IMG/VR virus record: IMGVR_UViG_3300032323_002779
Coordinates: 1-64,000 of that record
DNA length: 64,000 bases
Reading direction: 5' to 3' (one strand)
Origin: a virus
Positions 15,901-24,389 of the stretch are shown here, one piece after another (position 1 is the first letter of the stretch; each line of letters opens with the position of its first letter). The translations under genes and the position numbers were made by a program. The notes beneath the pieces are model-generated. The model did no database searches. It had not been told where the DNA came from and was given only the letters and a program-made list of their open reading frames with translations.

Positions 15901-18592
15901 CAAAGTTACGTTGACTTACGATACAGGTGTTTTACTTAAAGAAATTTGCTATAACGGGTCTGAATTGTTTGAGGCTTACAAATTAATTGAAGAAATGGCA
16001 GAGGGCGGTTCTTTGGAGGTTAATGTTACTTTAAGCGGAAAAGATAAAAGCGGACAATTTTTTGAAACTCAAGGTACTCCTCAAGAAGTTGGTCAGGGAG
16101 GTTTTGAGCCAAGTCAAATTTATTCTTTTGAGGAATTTGAAAAATATTTTAAAAGTTTGTATAGGCGGTTTGATTTTAATAATTTCTTTAGCGGAATTAC
16201 AGTTCCCAATAGTAGTGGAAATTCTGCTCAATCAACCGTAAATAGTTCGCCAATAGCAAATGCCAATAAAATATTAGGTCAAGACTTATATAACTCTAAA
16301 ATTTGGATTGGAAATGATTTAAAATTAAGAGATAAGGTTTTTGAAAAACTTGTGGATTTAGGATTTGTAATTGACCGCCAATATGACGGGGATTTTGACG
16401 TGGTTGTAACTATTGACGATTACAATTTCTATGTAAGTCAAGTTTCAAGAGAGGATTTTGAAAAAAACAAATTGTTAAAAGAAATATTTCCGTCAGATTT
16501 AGGGATTGATGTTCCTGCTTCTGCTAAAGGCAAACCAATAGTTGAAAAGTTATACACCGCTAATGGAGATGTTTTTTCTAATATCGAACAGGTTAGATAT
16601 TTCCTCGATAACAGAACTGCTTTTGTTGATAAAGTGTTCTTTAACGTAAATTCTTTAAATAGTCAAGATGTTTTTAGGGTTGAACTAAACGATGTAAATA
16701 GTGATTATTACTATAACAAAAGTGCAGGTTTAGAGCCTAAATATAGAAAACTGCAAGATATATTTGAGTTGAATCCTGCTTTTAAAAATTATGATTGGGA
16801 GGAATTCTTTTCGTTTTTTTCAAATACACAAACGCCTACAACGTCAAGTAATCCTAATAACATAGAACCTTATGATGCTTACCGAATTACTCTTATTTGG
16901 AAAGATAATTCAGGAAAGGAAATTATAGACTCTATGGATATTTTTAATGGAGTTAGTGGAGCATTTTTCATATCTCGATTAAAAGAAATAGAAGAGCAGT
17001 CACAAGGTAAAGATGTAGAGGTTATAATAAGAGCATTTGCTAATGATGACGAGGGCAATCAATTTGAAAAAAATGATTATTTTACTATTGGAGAAATTTG
17101 GTTTAAGCCAAGCACAAGAACAAATGAGGAAATAAAATCAGTTGTTGAAGAATGGATTGACGGAGTTAATTTTGACAAGTATTTTGCAGATGTGATTCCT
17201 TTAAGCGGAAGCCAATCATCTGCTACTCAATACAAGCCTATCGACTTATCTCAAACTAAAATTTGGATTGGAGATAATAGAGATGTTAGCAAACAGATAC
17301 AGGAAAGAGTGTTTGAACTTGGTTGGTCTTGGAAAAATTTAGCATTGCCTACAAGTCCAAATTATATGTTTCAACCTGCTCTTTATTTTCATAGCGACAA
17401 AGACATAAGTTACGGAGATGATAAGCAGTTGTTTGATAGCAATAAAGATTTCAAGGAAATTACTTTAGAAGACTTGTTTGCTAAAATCGAACCTGCACAA
17501 ATCACACAAACGCCTACTGTAAGTGGTGTGTCAGGCTCGGTTAAGGAAATTAACAATTTGAAAGAAGCCGTTGATGTTTTAGAGGGAATCGCTTCACAAG
17601 CATCTCAAAAATACAATACCAAAAAATATGAGGAAAGTTTAGAGTTGTTAAAACAAGTAAAAGAGGAATACGCACTTGCTTTAAGTTTTACTCCTGAAAG
17701 TTCATTTATGTATGAGCGAATTGAGTTGATGAAGAAAATAACCGAAATCCAAAAGGAAATCACAAGGATTACCGAGTTGAAAAACGGCGGAGCGTACTAT
17801 ATTTTGTCCAAAGTAATTGAAAGATTGAACAGAGGGGAAAATTGGAAAGAACTTGGAAACGGCGAGATAATGGTTAATGAAGTTCCTCAACAAGAAATCG
17901 ATACGGTTATTTATACCGAAAAATTCAAAAATTGGTTTGGAGATTGGGAACAAGCATTAATTACAAAAGAGTATGATTATGTGAGTAAAGCATTAACCGA
18001 AAGTGGAAAGCCTTGTGTGATGTATCACGGAGCGAAACGTATTAAATTCTCTTATCGACAAGTTAGCAACGGGGTTGTTTATTTGGCTGAAAACAGAAGT
18101 TATGCGGAATGGTTTAGCGCAAATGAAAGTCCTTATCAAAAGCAGGGGGATTATTTAACGCAATGTTTCGTAAATCTTAAAAATCCGATTGATTTAACTC
18201 CTTTTGGGGTAGAGGAAGTTGATTTAAGAGATATTATACAATACATTGATGCTTTATACCCACTTGCTAAAATCTATGATGTGTTGCCTCCAAATACGGC
18301 TATGGCAATTATGAATAATCAGTTGATTGGAAGAAACTTTAGGGCTTGGTACATAATTAGACAATTCCCTGAATTAAACAAGCACATAAGAGATAATACA
18401 ACTTATGATGGATTTATTTATTATGAGAACAACCCAAGCGATATGATTAGGACTGAATCAGGGGAGTTTGTAGAGAACGTAACCAAAGCAACTGCCGTGT
18501 TTAATTCAAACCAAGTAAAATTGGTAGATGCGATGTTGTTTGACAGTTCTTTAGACGATTGGAGATTTGAAACAGGAGGAAAAGTAAATTAA
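12929..18592 (+). CDS. Giant polyvalent protein 1 (ParB-like and ART domains)
   Basis: 1,887 residues from ATG 12929; an in-frame TTG upstream overlaps the nuclease gene and is less likely. Starts KGKIKLTQKEAENTPAGG. After FADGGDIP comes a ParB-like region with VLIDGNHRMNDAYLKGRKT around residue 220. Linkers FADGGQV, FADGGIT and FAKGGVV mark the first 500 residues. The middle (about 520-1,540) holds repeated modules each ending in a YDW..FF or similar acidic-aromatic stretch (YDWTDFF, LDWTSFF, YDWEEFF), perhaps six copies. The C-terminus is a second ART-PolyVal domain (KFKNWFGDWEQ, VMYHGAKRI). Ends FETGGKVN. Probably packaged and injected. Confidence 0.82.
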   Translation: MRKGKIKLTQKEAENTPAGGVVVGKRDGQTMIYDDASLGGYFVGKLHRDGGIKMINKSTGQPLEVQGSEVIITAPAVNDPTKKEFEGKMMTNREILSKINSDGGGVSFADGGDIPAKIHTTDCEYKFGGKLVKDTDIAHSLGMNSTLKKGKQQFSSGDTTYDVDGIYNAIKKGKLRLKTKEIETFPMKYPVYDKNYAENHKIDFRKPNGITVRTESGEEVLIDGNHRMNDAYLKGRKTMKTYYIEDPKQIAKFAKKNKFELGGENKVGGHLSKNKSLKQIAEMHNVSLAHINEELAKGLEVEKEHFSDFKERTRVAKDHLVENPNYYTILAKAGLKMGGRVQRQELVEKSKKGDTPARDLNNYNDIMDLEADGAVGGDSGLAFADGGQVSDLKIGDVLEIDSNSKYSGLSLYVPSENNTYFFNNGTQLKLVKLNSGGDEDYKSFSLEQAGEKIIVSIANISLQKMINEKSLKKVSFADGGITPYDANEEGDSVDIVEDEFAKGGVVYDTTKPKIEKVTIKETRFDASSPVYSGSRQNIVGKIANNVSELQQIVSDYIGSSPKEEYDWISFYVNDASRGKYYVDLNKDKKNTVKNVNPETLNSVNFKRVIDAKDYLVKNYDWTDFFEGASNIPARRGKTVEGVNVVYFDVDGKTRLIQDVRNPFQLYNFLKKLYNDGSRYVELQPSGYGIVKQFPKIIPITNSAWQDILFVKPEKEAVEAIMNTLAFALFPKLDFSKFNNRSNIPASTSAYKADKEVQSVLIKYGKGNEYTALNGESLLSMMQDIWNSNGKTVRTIQIQPKGRIAQLSVLKIIDLVEKPFNIEYEINPDKITLNELRDKLSKGEEWYNDLDWTSFFKENTPASSTSVSSPKKENVVQSVRLNFEKQDGTPYNKITANSGRELFKELEYAENNWLTAEDDFFRFQFIAYYTDSNGIGKSMSEQFNFGDKFFLPSNWSYDSFRRLVYYDWFGNKLDFSEFFHKTYIASSEREVSKVTLTYDTGVLLKEICYNGSELFEAYKLIEEMAEGGSLEVNVTLSGKDKSGQFFETQGTPQEVGQGGFEPSQIYSFEEFEKYFKSLYRRFDFNNFFSGITVPNSSGNSAQSTVNSSPIANANKILGQDLYNSKIWIGNDLKLRDKVFEKLVDLGFVIDRQYDGDFDVVVTIDDYNFYVSQVSREDFEKNKLLKEIFPSDLGIDVPASAKGKPIVEKLYTANGDVFSNIEQVRYFLDNRTAFVDKVFFNVNSLNSQDVFRVELNDVNSDYYYNKSAGLEPKYRKLQDIFELNPAFKNYDWEEFFSFFSNTQTPTTSSNPNNIEPYDAYRITLIWKDNSGKEIIDSMDIFNGVSGAFFISRLKEIEEQSQGKDVEVIIRAFANDDEGNQFEKNDYFTIGEIWFKPSTRTNEEIKSVVEEWIDGVNFDKYFADVIPLSGSQSSATQYKPIDLSQTKIWIGDNRDVSKQIQERVFELGWSWKNLALPTSPNYMFQPALYFHSDKDISYGDDKQLFDSNKDFKEITLEDLFAKIEPAQITQTPTVSGVSGSVKEINNLKEAVDVLEGIASQASQKYNTKKYEESLELLKQVKEEYALALSFTPESSFMYERIELMKKITEIQKEITRITELKNGGAYYILSKVIERLNRGENWKELGNGEIMVNEVPQQEIDTVIYTEKFKNWFGDWEQALITKEYDYVSKALTESGKPCVMYHGAKRIKFSYRQVSNGVVYLAENRSYAEWFSANESPYQKQGDYLTQCFVNLKNPIDLTPFGVEEVDLRDIIQYIDALYPLAKIYDVLPPNTAMAIMNNQLIGRNFRAWYIIRQFPELNKHIRDNTTYDGFIYYENNPSDMIRTESGEFVENVTKATAVFNSNQVKLVDAMLFDSSLDDWRFETGGKVN

Positions 18593-18598
18593 AAAAAA

Positions 18599-19945
18599 AT
18601 GGAACAAGAAAAACAGTTATTAGCGAGTTTATTAGCGTATAATCAAATTCCTTTTGGAGATTACAAAAATTATGTAACTACCGATAGAGCAGTTGATTTA
18701 TTTGTTCAGGGGACACCTAAACAGGAAATTGACAAAATGTTCGTTTCGGCAGGTTTACCCGTACCAAAAGACGAATACCAAGCGTCACAAATATTTCAAA
18801 GAATTTATAATGAAATTTCTAACGTAGATAAAACTTCCTATTCGGGAACTTATCGTCAAGAGAAAGAGGAGGAACAACTACACAATCTATTAAATTCTTT
18901 ACACGAAAACCCGCACACAATACAGGTGGGCGGAAGCGGAGTAAATATGCCTAATAGTGGAAATAGTTTCTCTAATATTTTAAATCAAATTGAAAGTGGC
19001 TTTGTTTCAGGTCAAGGTCAAGGTCAAGGACAAGGACAAGGTCAAGGTCAAGGTCAAGGTCAGGGACAAGGACAAGGTCAGGGTCAAGGTCAAGGACAAG
19101 GTCAGGGTCAAGGTCAAGGTCAGGGTCAAGGTCAAGGTCAAGGACAAGAACAGGGTCAGGGTCAAGGAGAAAGCGGAGGAGAAGAGGGAGGAGAAAGAGA
19201 GCAAGAGCAAGGTCAAGGGCAGGGTCAAAGTCAGCAGGAGCAAGAGCAAGAGCAACGGGAAAATGATTTAGAAAGAGAAATCAGACTTTGTAGTGAGCAG
19301 ATTGCATCTTTGCAAATCACTTTAGCGGAACTTGAGGCTAAAAAGAAAAAAACACAAGCCGAACAAGACAATATTGAAAGTTTGGTAAAGCAAATAGCCG
19401 ATTTAGAGAACCAAATTTATATAATGATGGGGGCTTTGAATAATACTGAAGTATTGCAGGTTAACGACCAACAAGACTACGAATTGCCTTTGTATATGTT
19501 TGCCAATGTCAATAAACAATTAGGCGATTTAAAGTTTCAAATAGCAAAAAAATCTAATGATATTGAAAATCCTTATTTGAACGAAGTTGAAGATAAAAAA
19601 AGACGCAACGATTTAATTATCGATGTGGTGCTAACTAACTTAAAATATTACACTTACCAAAAATTAAAAAACGAAAATAAATTGTTAGATTTGTACCTTA
19701 CGGAAAAAGATTTAAAAGACCTTTTGATTAAATTCGGTAAAGGAAATTCAGTCGATAAAGTCGTTTTGAAAGTCAATGTGGCAGGTGCAGATGATTTAGT
19801 TATTGACAACGAAACAAGTATAGATTCTTTAGTTTATCAGTTGAACACAATTGAGAAAAACGTAGAAACTCTAAATAAAGATAAAAACATAGAACTTATT
19901 TTTACTGAAATGAAAAACGAATTACTAAATAAATTTATTATATAA
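18599..19945 (+). CDS. Gly-Gln repeat protein, linked to MoxR-VWA pair
   Basis: 448 residues. N-terminal 1-110 is a helical domain (LLASLLAYNQIPFGDYKNYV). Residues about 139-220 are a low-complexity stretch of roughly 25 GQ units turning into EQ/EE repeats. From about 222 it is a long coiled coil (LCSEQIASLQITLAELEAKK), then an alpha/beta tail. It overlaps the MoxR gene by one base (TAATG). The flexible repeat would act as a tether. The family is unknown to me; position suggests it is the third part of the AAA+/VWA machine. Confidence 0.65.
   Translation: MEQEKQLLASLLAYNQIPFGDYKNYVTTDRAVDLFVQGTPKQEIDKMFVSAGLPVPKDEYQASQIFQRIYNEISNVDKTSYSGTYRQEKEEEQLHNLLNSLHENPHTIQVGGSGVNMPNSGNSFSNILNQIESGFVSGQGQGQGQGQGQGQGQGQGQGQGQGQGQGQGQGQGQGQGQGQGQGQEQGQGQGESGGEEGGEREQEQGQGQGQSQQEQEQEQRENDLEREIRLCSEQIASLQITLAELEAKKKKTQAEQDNIESLVKQIADLENQIYIMMGALNNTEVLQVNDQQDYELPLYMFANVNKQLGDLKFQIAKKSNDIENPYLNEVEDKKRRNDLIIDVVLTNLKYYTYQKLKNENKLLDLYLTEKDLKDLLIKFGKGNSVDKVVLKVNVAGADDLVIDNETSIDSLVYQLNTIEKNVETLNKDKNIELIFTEMKNELLNKFII
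19013..19172 (+). repeat. Tandem GGTCAA/GGACAA hexamers coding (Gly-Gln)n
   Basis: About 26 copies of a 6-base unit (GGTCAA, GGACAA, GGTCAG) in frame with the surrounding gene. Synonymous differences among units show the peptide repeat is kept while the DNA drifts. Other frames give artefactual Lys-Val or Leu-Thr repeats. Confidence 0.95.
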
Positions 19946-21357
19946 TGGAAGATAATACAAGAGAAATAGAAAAATACCAAAGAATCATCGACAACAACGA
20001 CCCCGATAGTGTTGCGGTCAAAGTTGCGAAAGAACGGTTAGCCCAAATTCAACAACGTAAAAAAGTCGATGTTGACAAAGATTTTTCAGGAGTAGTTACT
20101 TCTATAAACACCTTAATCGATAAGGTTTACAATAGTAATGCGAGTTTGTCTAATAGAGATATTGACAATGCTATTAACGAAAGACTTAAAAAGTTCAAGA
20201 TTAAAGAAACCAATCTTTCTCCTGAACTTCAAAAGTTAATTGGGGAAACGAAAACTATTGAGGTAAAAGTAAATAACGTAAAAACTTTTGGTGGTAAAAC
20301 AGGCGAAGACCGAAGATTAATCGATGTTTTATTATCTGACTATGAGGCGCAAAACAACGTGTATTTGTACGGGGAGGCGGGAACAGGTAAAACTTTCGTA
20401 GCAGGTATTATTGCTGACAGAATTAACTACAAGTTGATTACCTTGAACTGTAACCAATATACTTCTCCTTTGGATATTTTAGGGGGACAAACAATTGACG
20501 GTTATCAAGAGGGTAGGTTGACCGAAGCGTGGGGGAATATCGATTTAGGATTAAATGCCAAAAATCAGCCTTACGAGGGTGCTTTATTGCTTTTGGACGA
20601 GTTGCCTAAAATCGACCCTAACACCGCAGGTTTATTGAATGACGCTTTAGCGAAAATCAAAGATGCCGTCAAAGTAGTTGAATTGGCTAACGGAAGCAAA
20701 ATAGAAGTTCAACCTACAATATCAAACGGTAGAGGGCAAAGAATTTCAAGAGCAAAGATTTTCATTATTGCCACAGGTAACTCTTTGCTGAACGAAGCAA
20801 ACAAAGACTACGAGGCGAATTTTAAACAGGACTTGTCGTTGCAAGACCGTTTTGCGGGAAGTTGTTACAGAATTACATACAACTACAAATTTGAGTATGA
20901 AAAAATAATGACAAACATATCTTCTGACAGTTTCCCTGACGGAACTATTATCGATATGACCTTTGCGTTTAACTTCTTGGCTCAATTGCGTATGAAAATT
21001 GTAGAGAAGAAATTGACAGGTATTGCTTTCGTTTCAACTCGTTTAATGATTGTAGCGAGAGATACTTTTATTGCTTACCTTGTGAACAGAGAGCAAACAC
21101 CAAACGTTATACCAAGACCTAAAAAGTTAAGCGAGGTTGTTAAGTCGTTCTTGTCTTTGTTTTCACAACAACAAAAAGAAACAATTGAGCAGGAATTGTC
21201 GGCAGAATTTAAAGCGTTTTACGACACCTGTGACGTCAAAGATGTAACGCCTTTGGCGCAATTAAATACGGCGACTGACGAAGAAAAAGAAACTGCTAAA
21301 CTGATTATTGAAGAAGCAGAAAAAAAATACGCTGACATTAGCGCAATTCCGTTATAA
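19945..21357 (+). CDS. MoxR-type AAA+ ATPase
   Basis: 470 residues. A helical N-terminus of about 110 residues precedes the AAA+ core: Walker A YGEAGTGKTFVAG (about 142-154), LNCNQYTSPLDILGG, Walker B ALLLLDELPKIDP (about 213-225), sensor 1 IFIIATGNS and QDRFAGSCYRI with the arginine finger. These are the marks of MoxR/CbbQ ATPases, which remodel protein complexes with a VWA-domain partner. The next gene is the likely partner. Phage versions have been found but their target is unknown. Confidence 0.88.
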   Translation: MEDNTREIEKYQRIIDNNDPDSVAVKVAKERLAQIQQRKKVDVDKDFSGVVTSINTLIDKVYNSNASLSNRDIDNAINERLKKFKIKETNLSPELQKLIGETKTIEVKVNNVKTFGGKTGEDRRLIDVLLSDYEAQNNVYLYGEAGTGKTFVAGIIADRINYKLITLNCNQYTSPLDILGGQTIDGYQEGRLTEAWGNIDLGLNAKNQPYEGALLLLDELPKIDPNTAGLLNDALAKIKDAVKVVELANGSKIEVQPTISNGRGQRISRAKIFIIATGNSLLNEANKDYEANFKQDLSLQDRFAGSCYRITYNYKFEYEKIMTNISSDSFPDGTIIDMTFAFNFLAQLRMKIVEKKLTGIAFVSTRLMIVARDTFIAYLVNREQTPNVIPRPKKLSEVVKSFLSLFSQQQKETIEQELSAEFKAFYDTCDVKDVTPLAQLNTATDEEKETAKLIIEEAEKKYADISAIPL

Positions 21358-21360
21358 GAT

Positions 21361-22950
21361 ATGATAAATGCAACTCTTGCAAATAGATTAGAATTTTACT
21401 TCTACAATTCTCAAAGAGATTTGTTAAAAGAAGTTGAAGACTATTGGTTGAATAATCCAACAGAGGTGGATTCAATCAATAGTTATTCTACATCTGATAG
21501 AGATATTCGGAATTCTCCAAGTTTTTACGGCTACGACCCTAATAGCCCTAAAACTCTTGCGGAGCAGTTTTCTTATGACGAGATTAAAGCATTTAGCGAT
21601 ATGCCTTTGTTGGAAAGCACTTTAAATAGTTTTTCTGATATTAGAAAAAACTTGGACTTGGGAGGCGATTTTGATTCAGCAAGAATGAAGTTTACTTCCT
21701 TGCCTAAAGGGGTTTTTAATTTTGGCGTTGCCTCAAAAGGTTTGTACAGAAAAGTTGAGTATTATGACGAAGCAAACGATGTTGTAGTCGATAGCAACCT
21801 TGTTTTGCAAAGCGAAATAAATAATACCCCGTATTACATCTTTAAAGGAAACAGAGTTTATTTAAGAAAGCAACAAGAGGGTACTTCTTTGATTGAAAAA
21901 TATTGCAAAGACGTAAAAGTTGAATATTCAGAGGTTCATAAATTGAGTTTGCCTTTTAAAGACGGTAAAATTTATAATGGTTGTGGATTTGAGGTAGATA
22001 AAGAAAAAGGTATTTACGCAAAATTGAAGTACGCTACCACTACCAAAAAAGTCTTTATGTATAGAGAGAAACTTGGTGGCGGAATTTCGCCTTACGTTGA
22101 TTTATTCATAGTTGTAGGAGGTCTTGGAGATGTTGATACAGAGAATATGTTGGCTAAAAACTTACCGACATTTATCGTTGCTGACATTTTGGAAAAAGCG
22201 GGTGTTAAGGTTAGGATATATGGGGTTAGAGGGTATGATACACCTGAAAACACATTGGTTTTTTTACCTTTTGCTATAAAAGAGTACGGAGAAACGCTCG
22301 ACTTTGGAAATCTTGCCTCTTTTACTTCTGACATACGTTTTTTCAGGGTAAATCTTTGGCGCAGTTTGGCTACTGTTAGAAGAATGGCTCAAAAGGCAAA
22401 TGACCCAAATAGCACGAATTATCCTTACGGGTATGGTTCTACTTTATATGGGTTTAAAAACGGTCAGCGTGATGACTTATACGATGCTTTTCAAATGTTT
22501 AAAAATTGGGTTTTTAATCAAAAAGGCTCTGTAAGAAATACAACAAAAATTAACGACAAAGGATTAATGATTCTTGGTGGTTTAAGAAATTTGAGCAGTA
22601 CCGATAGGTTGACAAGTACAAATCAAGCACAGACTTTTCAAAAAATAAAAGAAGAGGTTTATAGAATTTTGGATTATGTAGGTATGTTGTTGACTAACAA
22701 CCCCTCAAAATTCATTCAAAATATTTACATCAGGGAGAAAGAAGACCCTAAATACGCAAATTTATCCGATGCTTATGTAAAGCAGGTAATTACAGGATAT
22801 TTGTCAGGTTTAATAAGGGATAATCTTCAAATCGTTCCAAATTTAGGCGACCCAAGATTAAAGGTTTACGAAACGCCTACTGATGAAGTTTTAAGAATCA
22901 AAGAAAGAACAGACGACTTGATTAAGGCAATCGAAAAAACATTAAGGTAA
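21361..22950 (+). CDS. VWA-like partner of MoxR, MIDAS motif not visible
   Basis: 529 residues. The part around 236-330 (VDLFIVVGGLGDVDTENM, IVADILEKAGVKVRIYGVRG, FRVNLWRSLATVRRMAQ) follows the strand-helix order of a VWA/CobT-like domain, but the DxSxS metal site is replaced by GGLGDVD. It begins three bases after the MoxR gene, the usual arrangement for MoxR-VWA pairs. The N-terminal 200 residues are helical and unknown. I call the fold from context and pattern, not from catalytic residues. Confidence 0.55.
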   Translation: MINATLANRLEFYFYNSQRDLLKEVEDYWLNNPTEVDSINSYSTSDRDIRNSPSFYGYDPNSPKTLAEQFSYDEIKAFSDMPLLESTLNSFSDIRKNLDLGGDFDSARMKFTSLPKGVFNFGVASKGLYRKVEYYDEANDVVVDSNLVLQSEINNTPYYIFKGNRVYLRKQQEGTSLIEKYCKDVKVEYSEVHKLSLPFKDGKIYNGCGFEVDKEKGIYAKLKYATTTKKVFMYREKLGGGISPYVDLFIVVGGLGDVDTENMLAKNLPTFIVADILEKAGVKVRIYGVRGYDTPENTLVFLPFAIKEYGETLDFGNLASFTSDIRFFRVNLWRSLATVRRMAQKANDPNSTNYPYGYGSTLYGFKNGQRDDLYDAFQMFKNWVFNQKGSVRNTTKINDKGLMILGGLRNLSSTDRLTSTNQAQTFQKIKEEVYRILDYVGMLLTNNPSKFIQNIYIREKEDPKYANLSDAYVKQVITGYLSGLIRDNLQIVPNLGDPRLKVYETPTDEVLRIKERTDDLIKAIEKTLR

Positions 22951-22951
22951 G

Positions 22952-23227
22952 ATGATAGAAGAAGTAACAAAGCGGAAAAAATATTACCAAGATTTTGGTA
23001 AACATAAAAACGTGTCTTTAAGTAAAGTTGAGGTGTTGAAGCACCCTGAAATTCCAAACACTTTTTTTATTCACGTCAATTACCATATTGGAGAGGGCGG
23101 TATTTACAAGGAAACAGAGATACTTGAAACATACATTCCTGAAAAGGGTTGGCAAAGTTTAGAAGACGGAATGACAAGGTTGGAATACGGTGCTTTTTTA
23201 GGCGATTTAAAGCCAACAGAAATTTAA
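22952..23227 (+). CDS. Hypothetical protein
   Basis: 91 residues, soluble, not recognised. One strand-rich domain (NTFFIHVNYHIGEGGIYKET) ending in an acidic-hydrophobic tail. Begins one base after the VWA-like gene and is probably part of the same transcript. Confidence 0.5.
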   Translation: MIEEVTKRKKYYQDFGKHKNVSLSKVEVLKHPEIPNTFFIHVNYHIGEGGIYKETEILETYIPEKGWQSLEDGMTRLEYGAFLGDLKPTEI

Positions 23228-23243
23228 TTTTAAAAGGTAAGAG

Positions 23244-24374
23244 ATGGAATTAATAATGGATTATAAAGAGGGTGGTTTAATATATGATTGGCGAGGCAAT
23301 ATGTACTTGGTTTCATTTAAGACCCTTTACAACTTGGTTTTGATAGAGTTTCAAAACGAAATTAAAAATGACAATCCGTATTCTCAATGGCAAGGTAATT
23401 TGCCTTTGTTCACTTGGAAAAATTATAATTTAACCAATTTGGACGATATTCGTGAACTAAATACAAAATTTGATGGTTCAGGTATGGTAACTGCCCCTGT
23501 GGGAGATTATAAAAAGGTTTATGGGGTTGAAATAGGTTCTGTTGTTGAGTTCGATTATAAGCAAATGATGTTGGTCGGACAAACAGACAGAAAGATTTTA
23601 AGTTTCACGCTAAAAAGACCTGTTTTATTTGATTTTAATAAGGTAAAAGAAAAATACATAGTATTTGATAGGTTGAACAAATTAAGCGATTTGCAGAGAG
23701 AATTTGATGCTAATTGGTCTGAATATCTAATAACTCCTTTTGCTTCAAAAGAAAACATTGATTGGACTGTTGTTAGAGATAGATTGCCTTTTGAAGAAGT
23801 TTTTACTAAATCGTTGATTATCGACACTTTTAAATATGCAACAACTTCGGACATAACTTTAGATGAATTTTATAGTGTAATTGACACTAAAAAGTTAAAT
23901 CAGATTAAAGACGAAAGCATTAAAAATGAGATTGTAGAACTCATAAAACAAACTTTGGTTCTTGCAAAAGAAAACAACAGTATCGGTGTTAAGGCAGAAC
24001 CTAAAAAGACTGTCGAACCAATAAATGTAGTTGATGATGAAAATGCGGGTAAAACTCTTTACAGGATAAATGTTGTTGTTTCAGCAATGGAAAAAGACGG
24101 CGGGACTAAATATCCTAAAATCTATGATGTTTATGCTGATAACGAAACGGAAGCATTAGAGAAAATAAGGCAGGATTTTAAAGACGATGAAGATTTTAGA
24201 TTAGGCGATTTGTACTATGACTATGATGAAATTGTAGAAGTAATTCCTCCGACTAAAAAAGAGCCTGTTTTAGAAAAACCGATTGAAGAAACAGATAATC
24301 TTGATGATTTGTTGGCACTTTATCAAATTGAAGAAACCGAAAATCTTGACGACTTATTAAAACTATACGAATAA
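23244..24374 (+). CDS. Hypothetical protein with duplicated acidic tail
   Basis: 376 residues. N-terminus MELIMDYKEGGLIYDWRG has a GG motif like the polyvalent proteins. Residues about 270-340 form a small domain (LYRINVVVSAMEKDGGTKYP, YADNETEALEKIRQDF) often seen as a module in phage proteins. It ends with two copies of ET[DE]NLDDLL.LY, a short acidic helix that looks like a binding or sorting peptide. It sits between the MoxR-VWA genes and giant protein 2. Confidence 0.55.
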   Translation: MELIMDYKEGGLIYDWRGNMYLVSFKTLYNLVLIEFQNEIKNDNPYSQWQGNLPLFTWKNYNLTNLDDIRELNTKFDGSGMVTAPVGDYKKVYGVEIGSVVEFDYKQMMLVGQTDRKILSFTLKRPVLFDFNKVKEKYIVFDRLNKLSDLQREFDANWSEYLITPFASKENIDWTVVRDRLPFEEVFTKSLIIDTFKYATTSDITLDEFYSVIDTKKLNQIKDESIKNEIVELIKQTLVLAKENNSIGVKAEPKKTVEPINVVDDENAGKTLYRINVVVSAMEKDGGTKYPKIYDVYADNETEALEKIRQDFKDDEDFRLGDLYYDYDEIVEVIPPTKKEPVLEKPIEETDNLDDLLALYQIEETENLDDLLKLYE

Positions 24375-24389
24375 TTAAAAATTAAAAAT

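Noticed and set aside
19007-19255. Minus-strand open frame of Leu-Thr repeats and a + strand frame of Lys-Val repeats over the GQ region
   Set aside because: Both arise because a 6-base tandem repeat has no stops in several frames; the GQ frame is continuous with a normal 448-residue protein.
21361-22950. Fully functional VWA domain
   Set aside because: I could not find the DxSxS MIDAS motif; only the fold pattern and position next to MoxR support the assignment.
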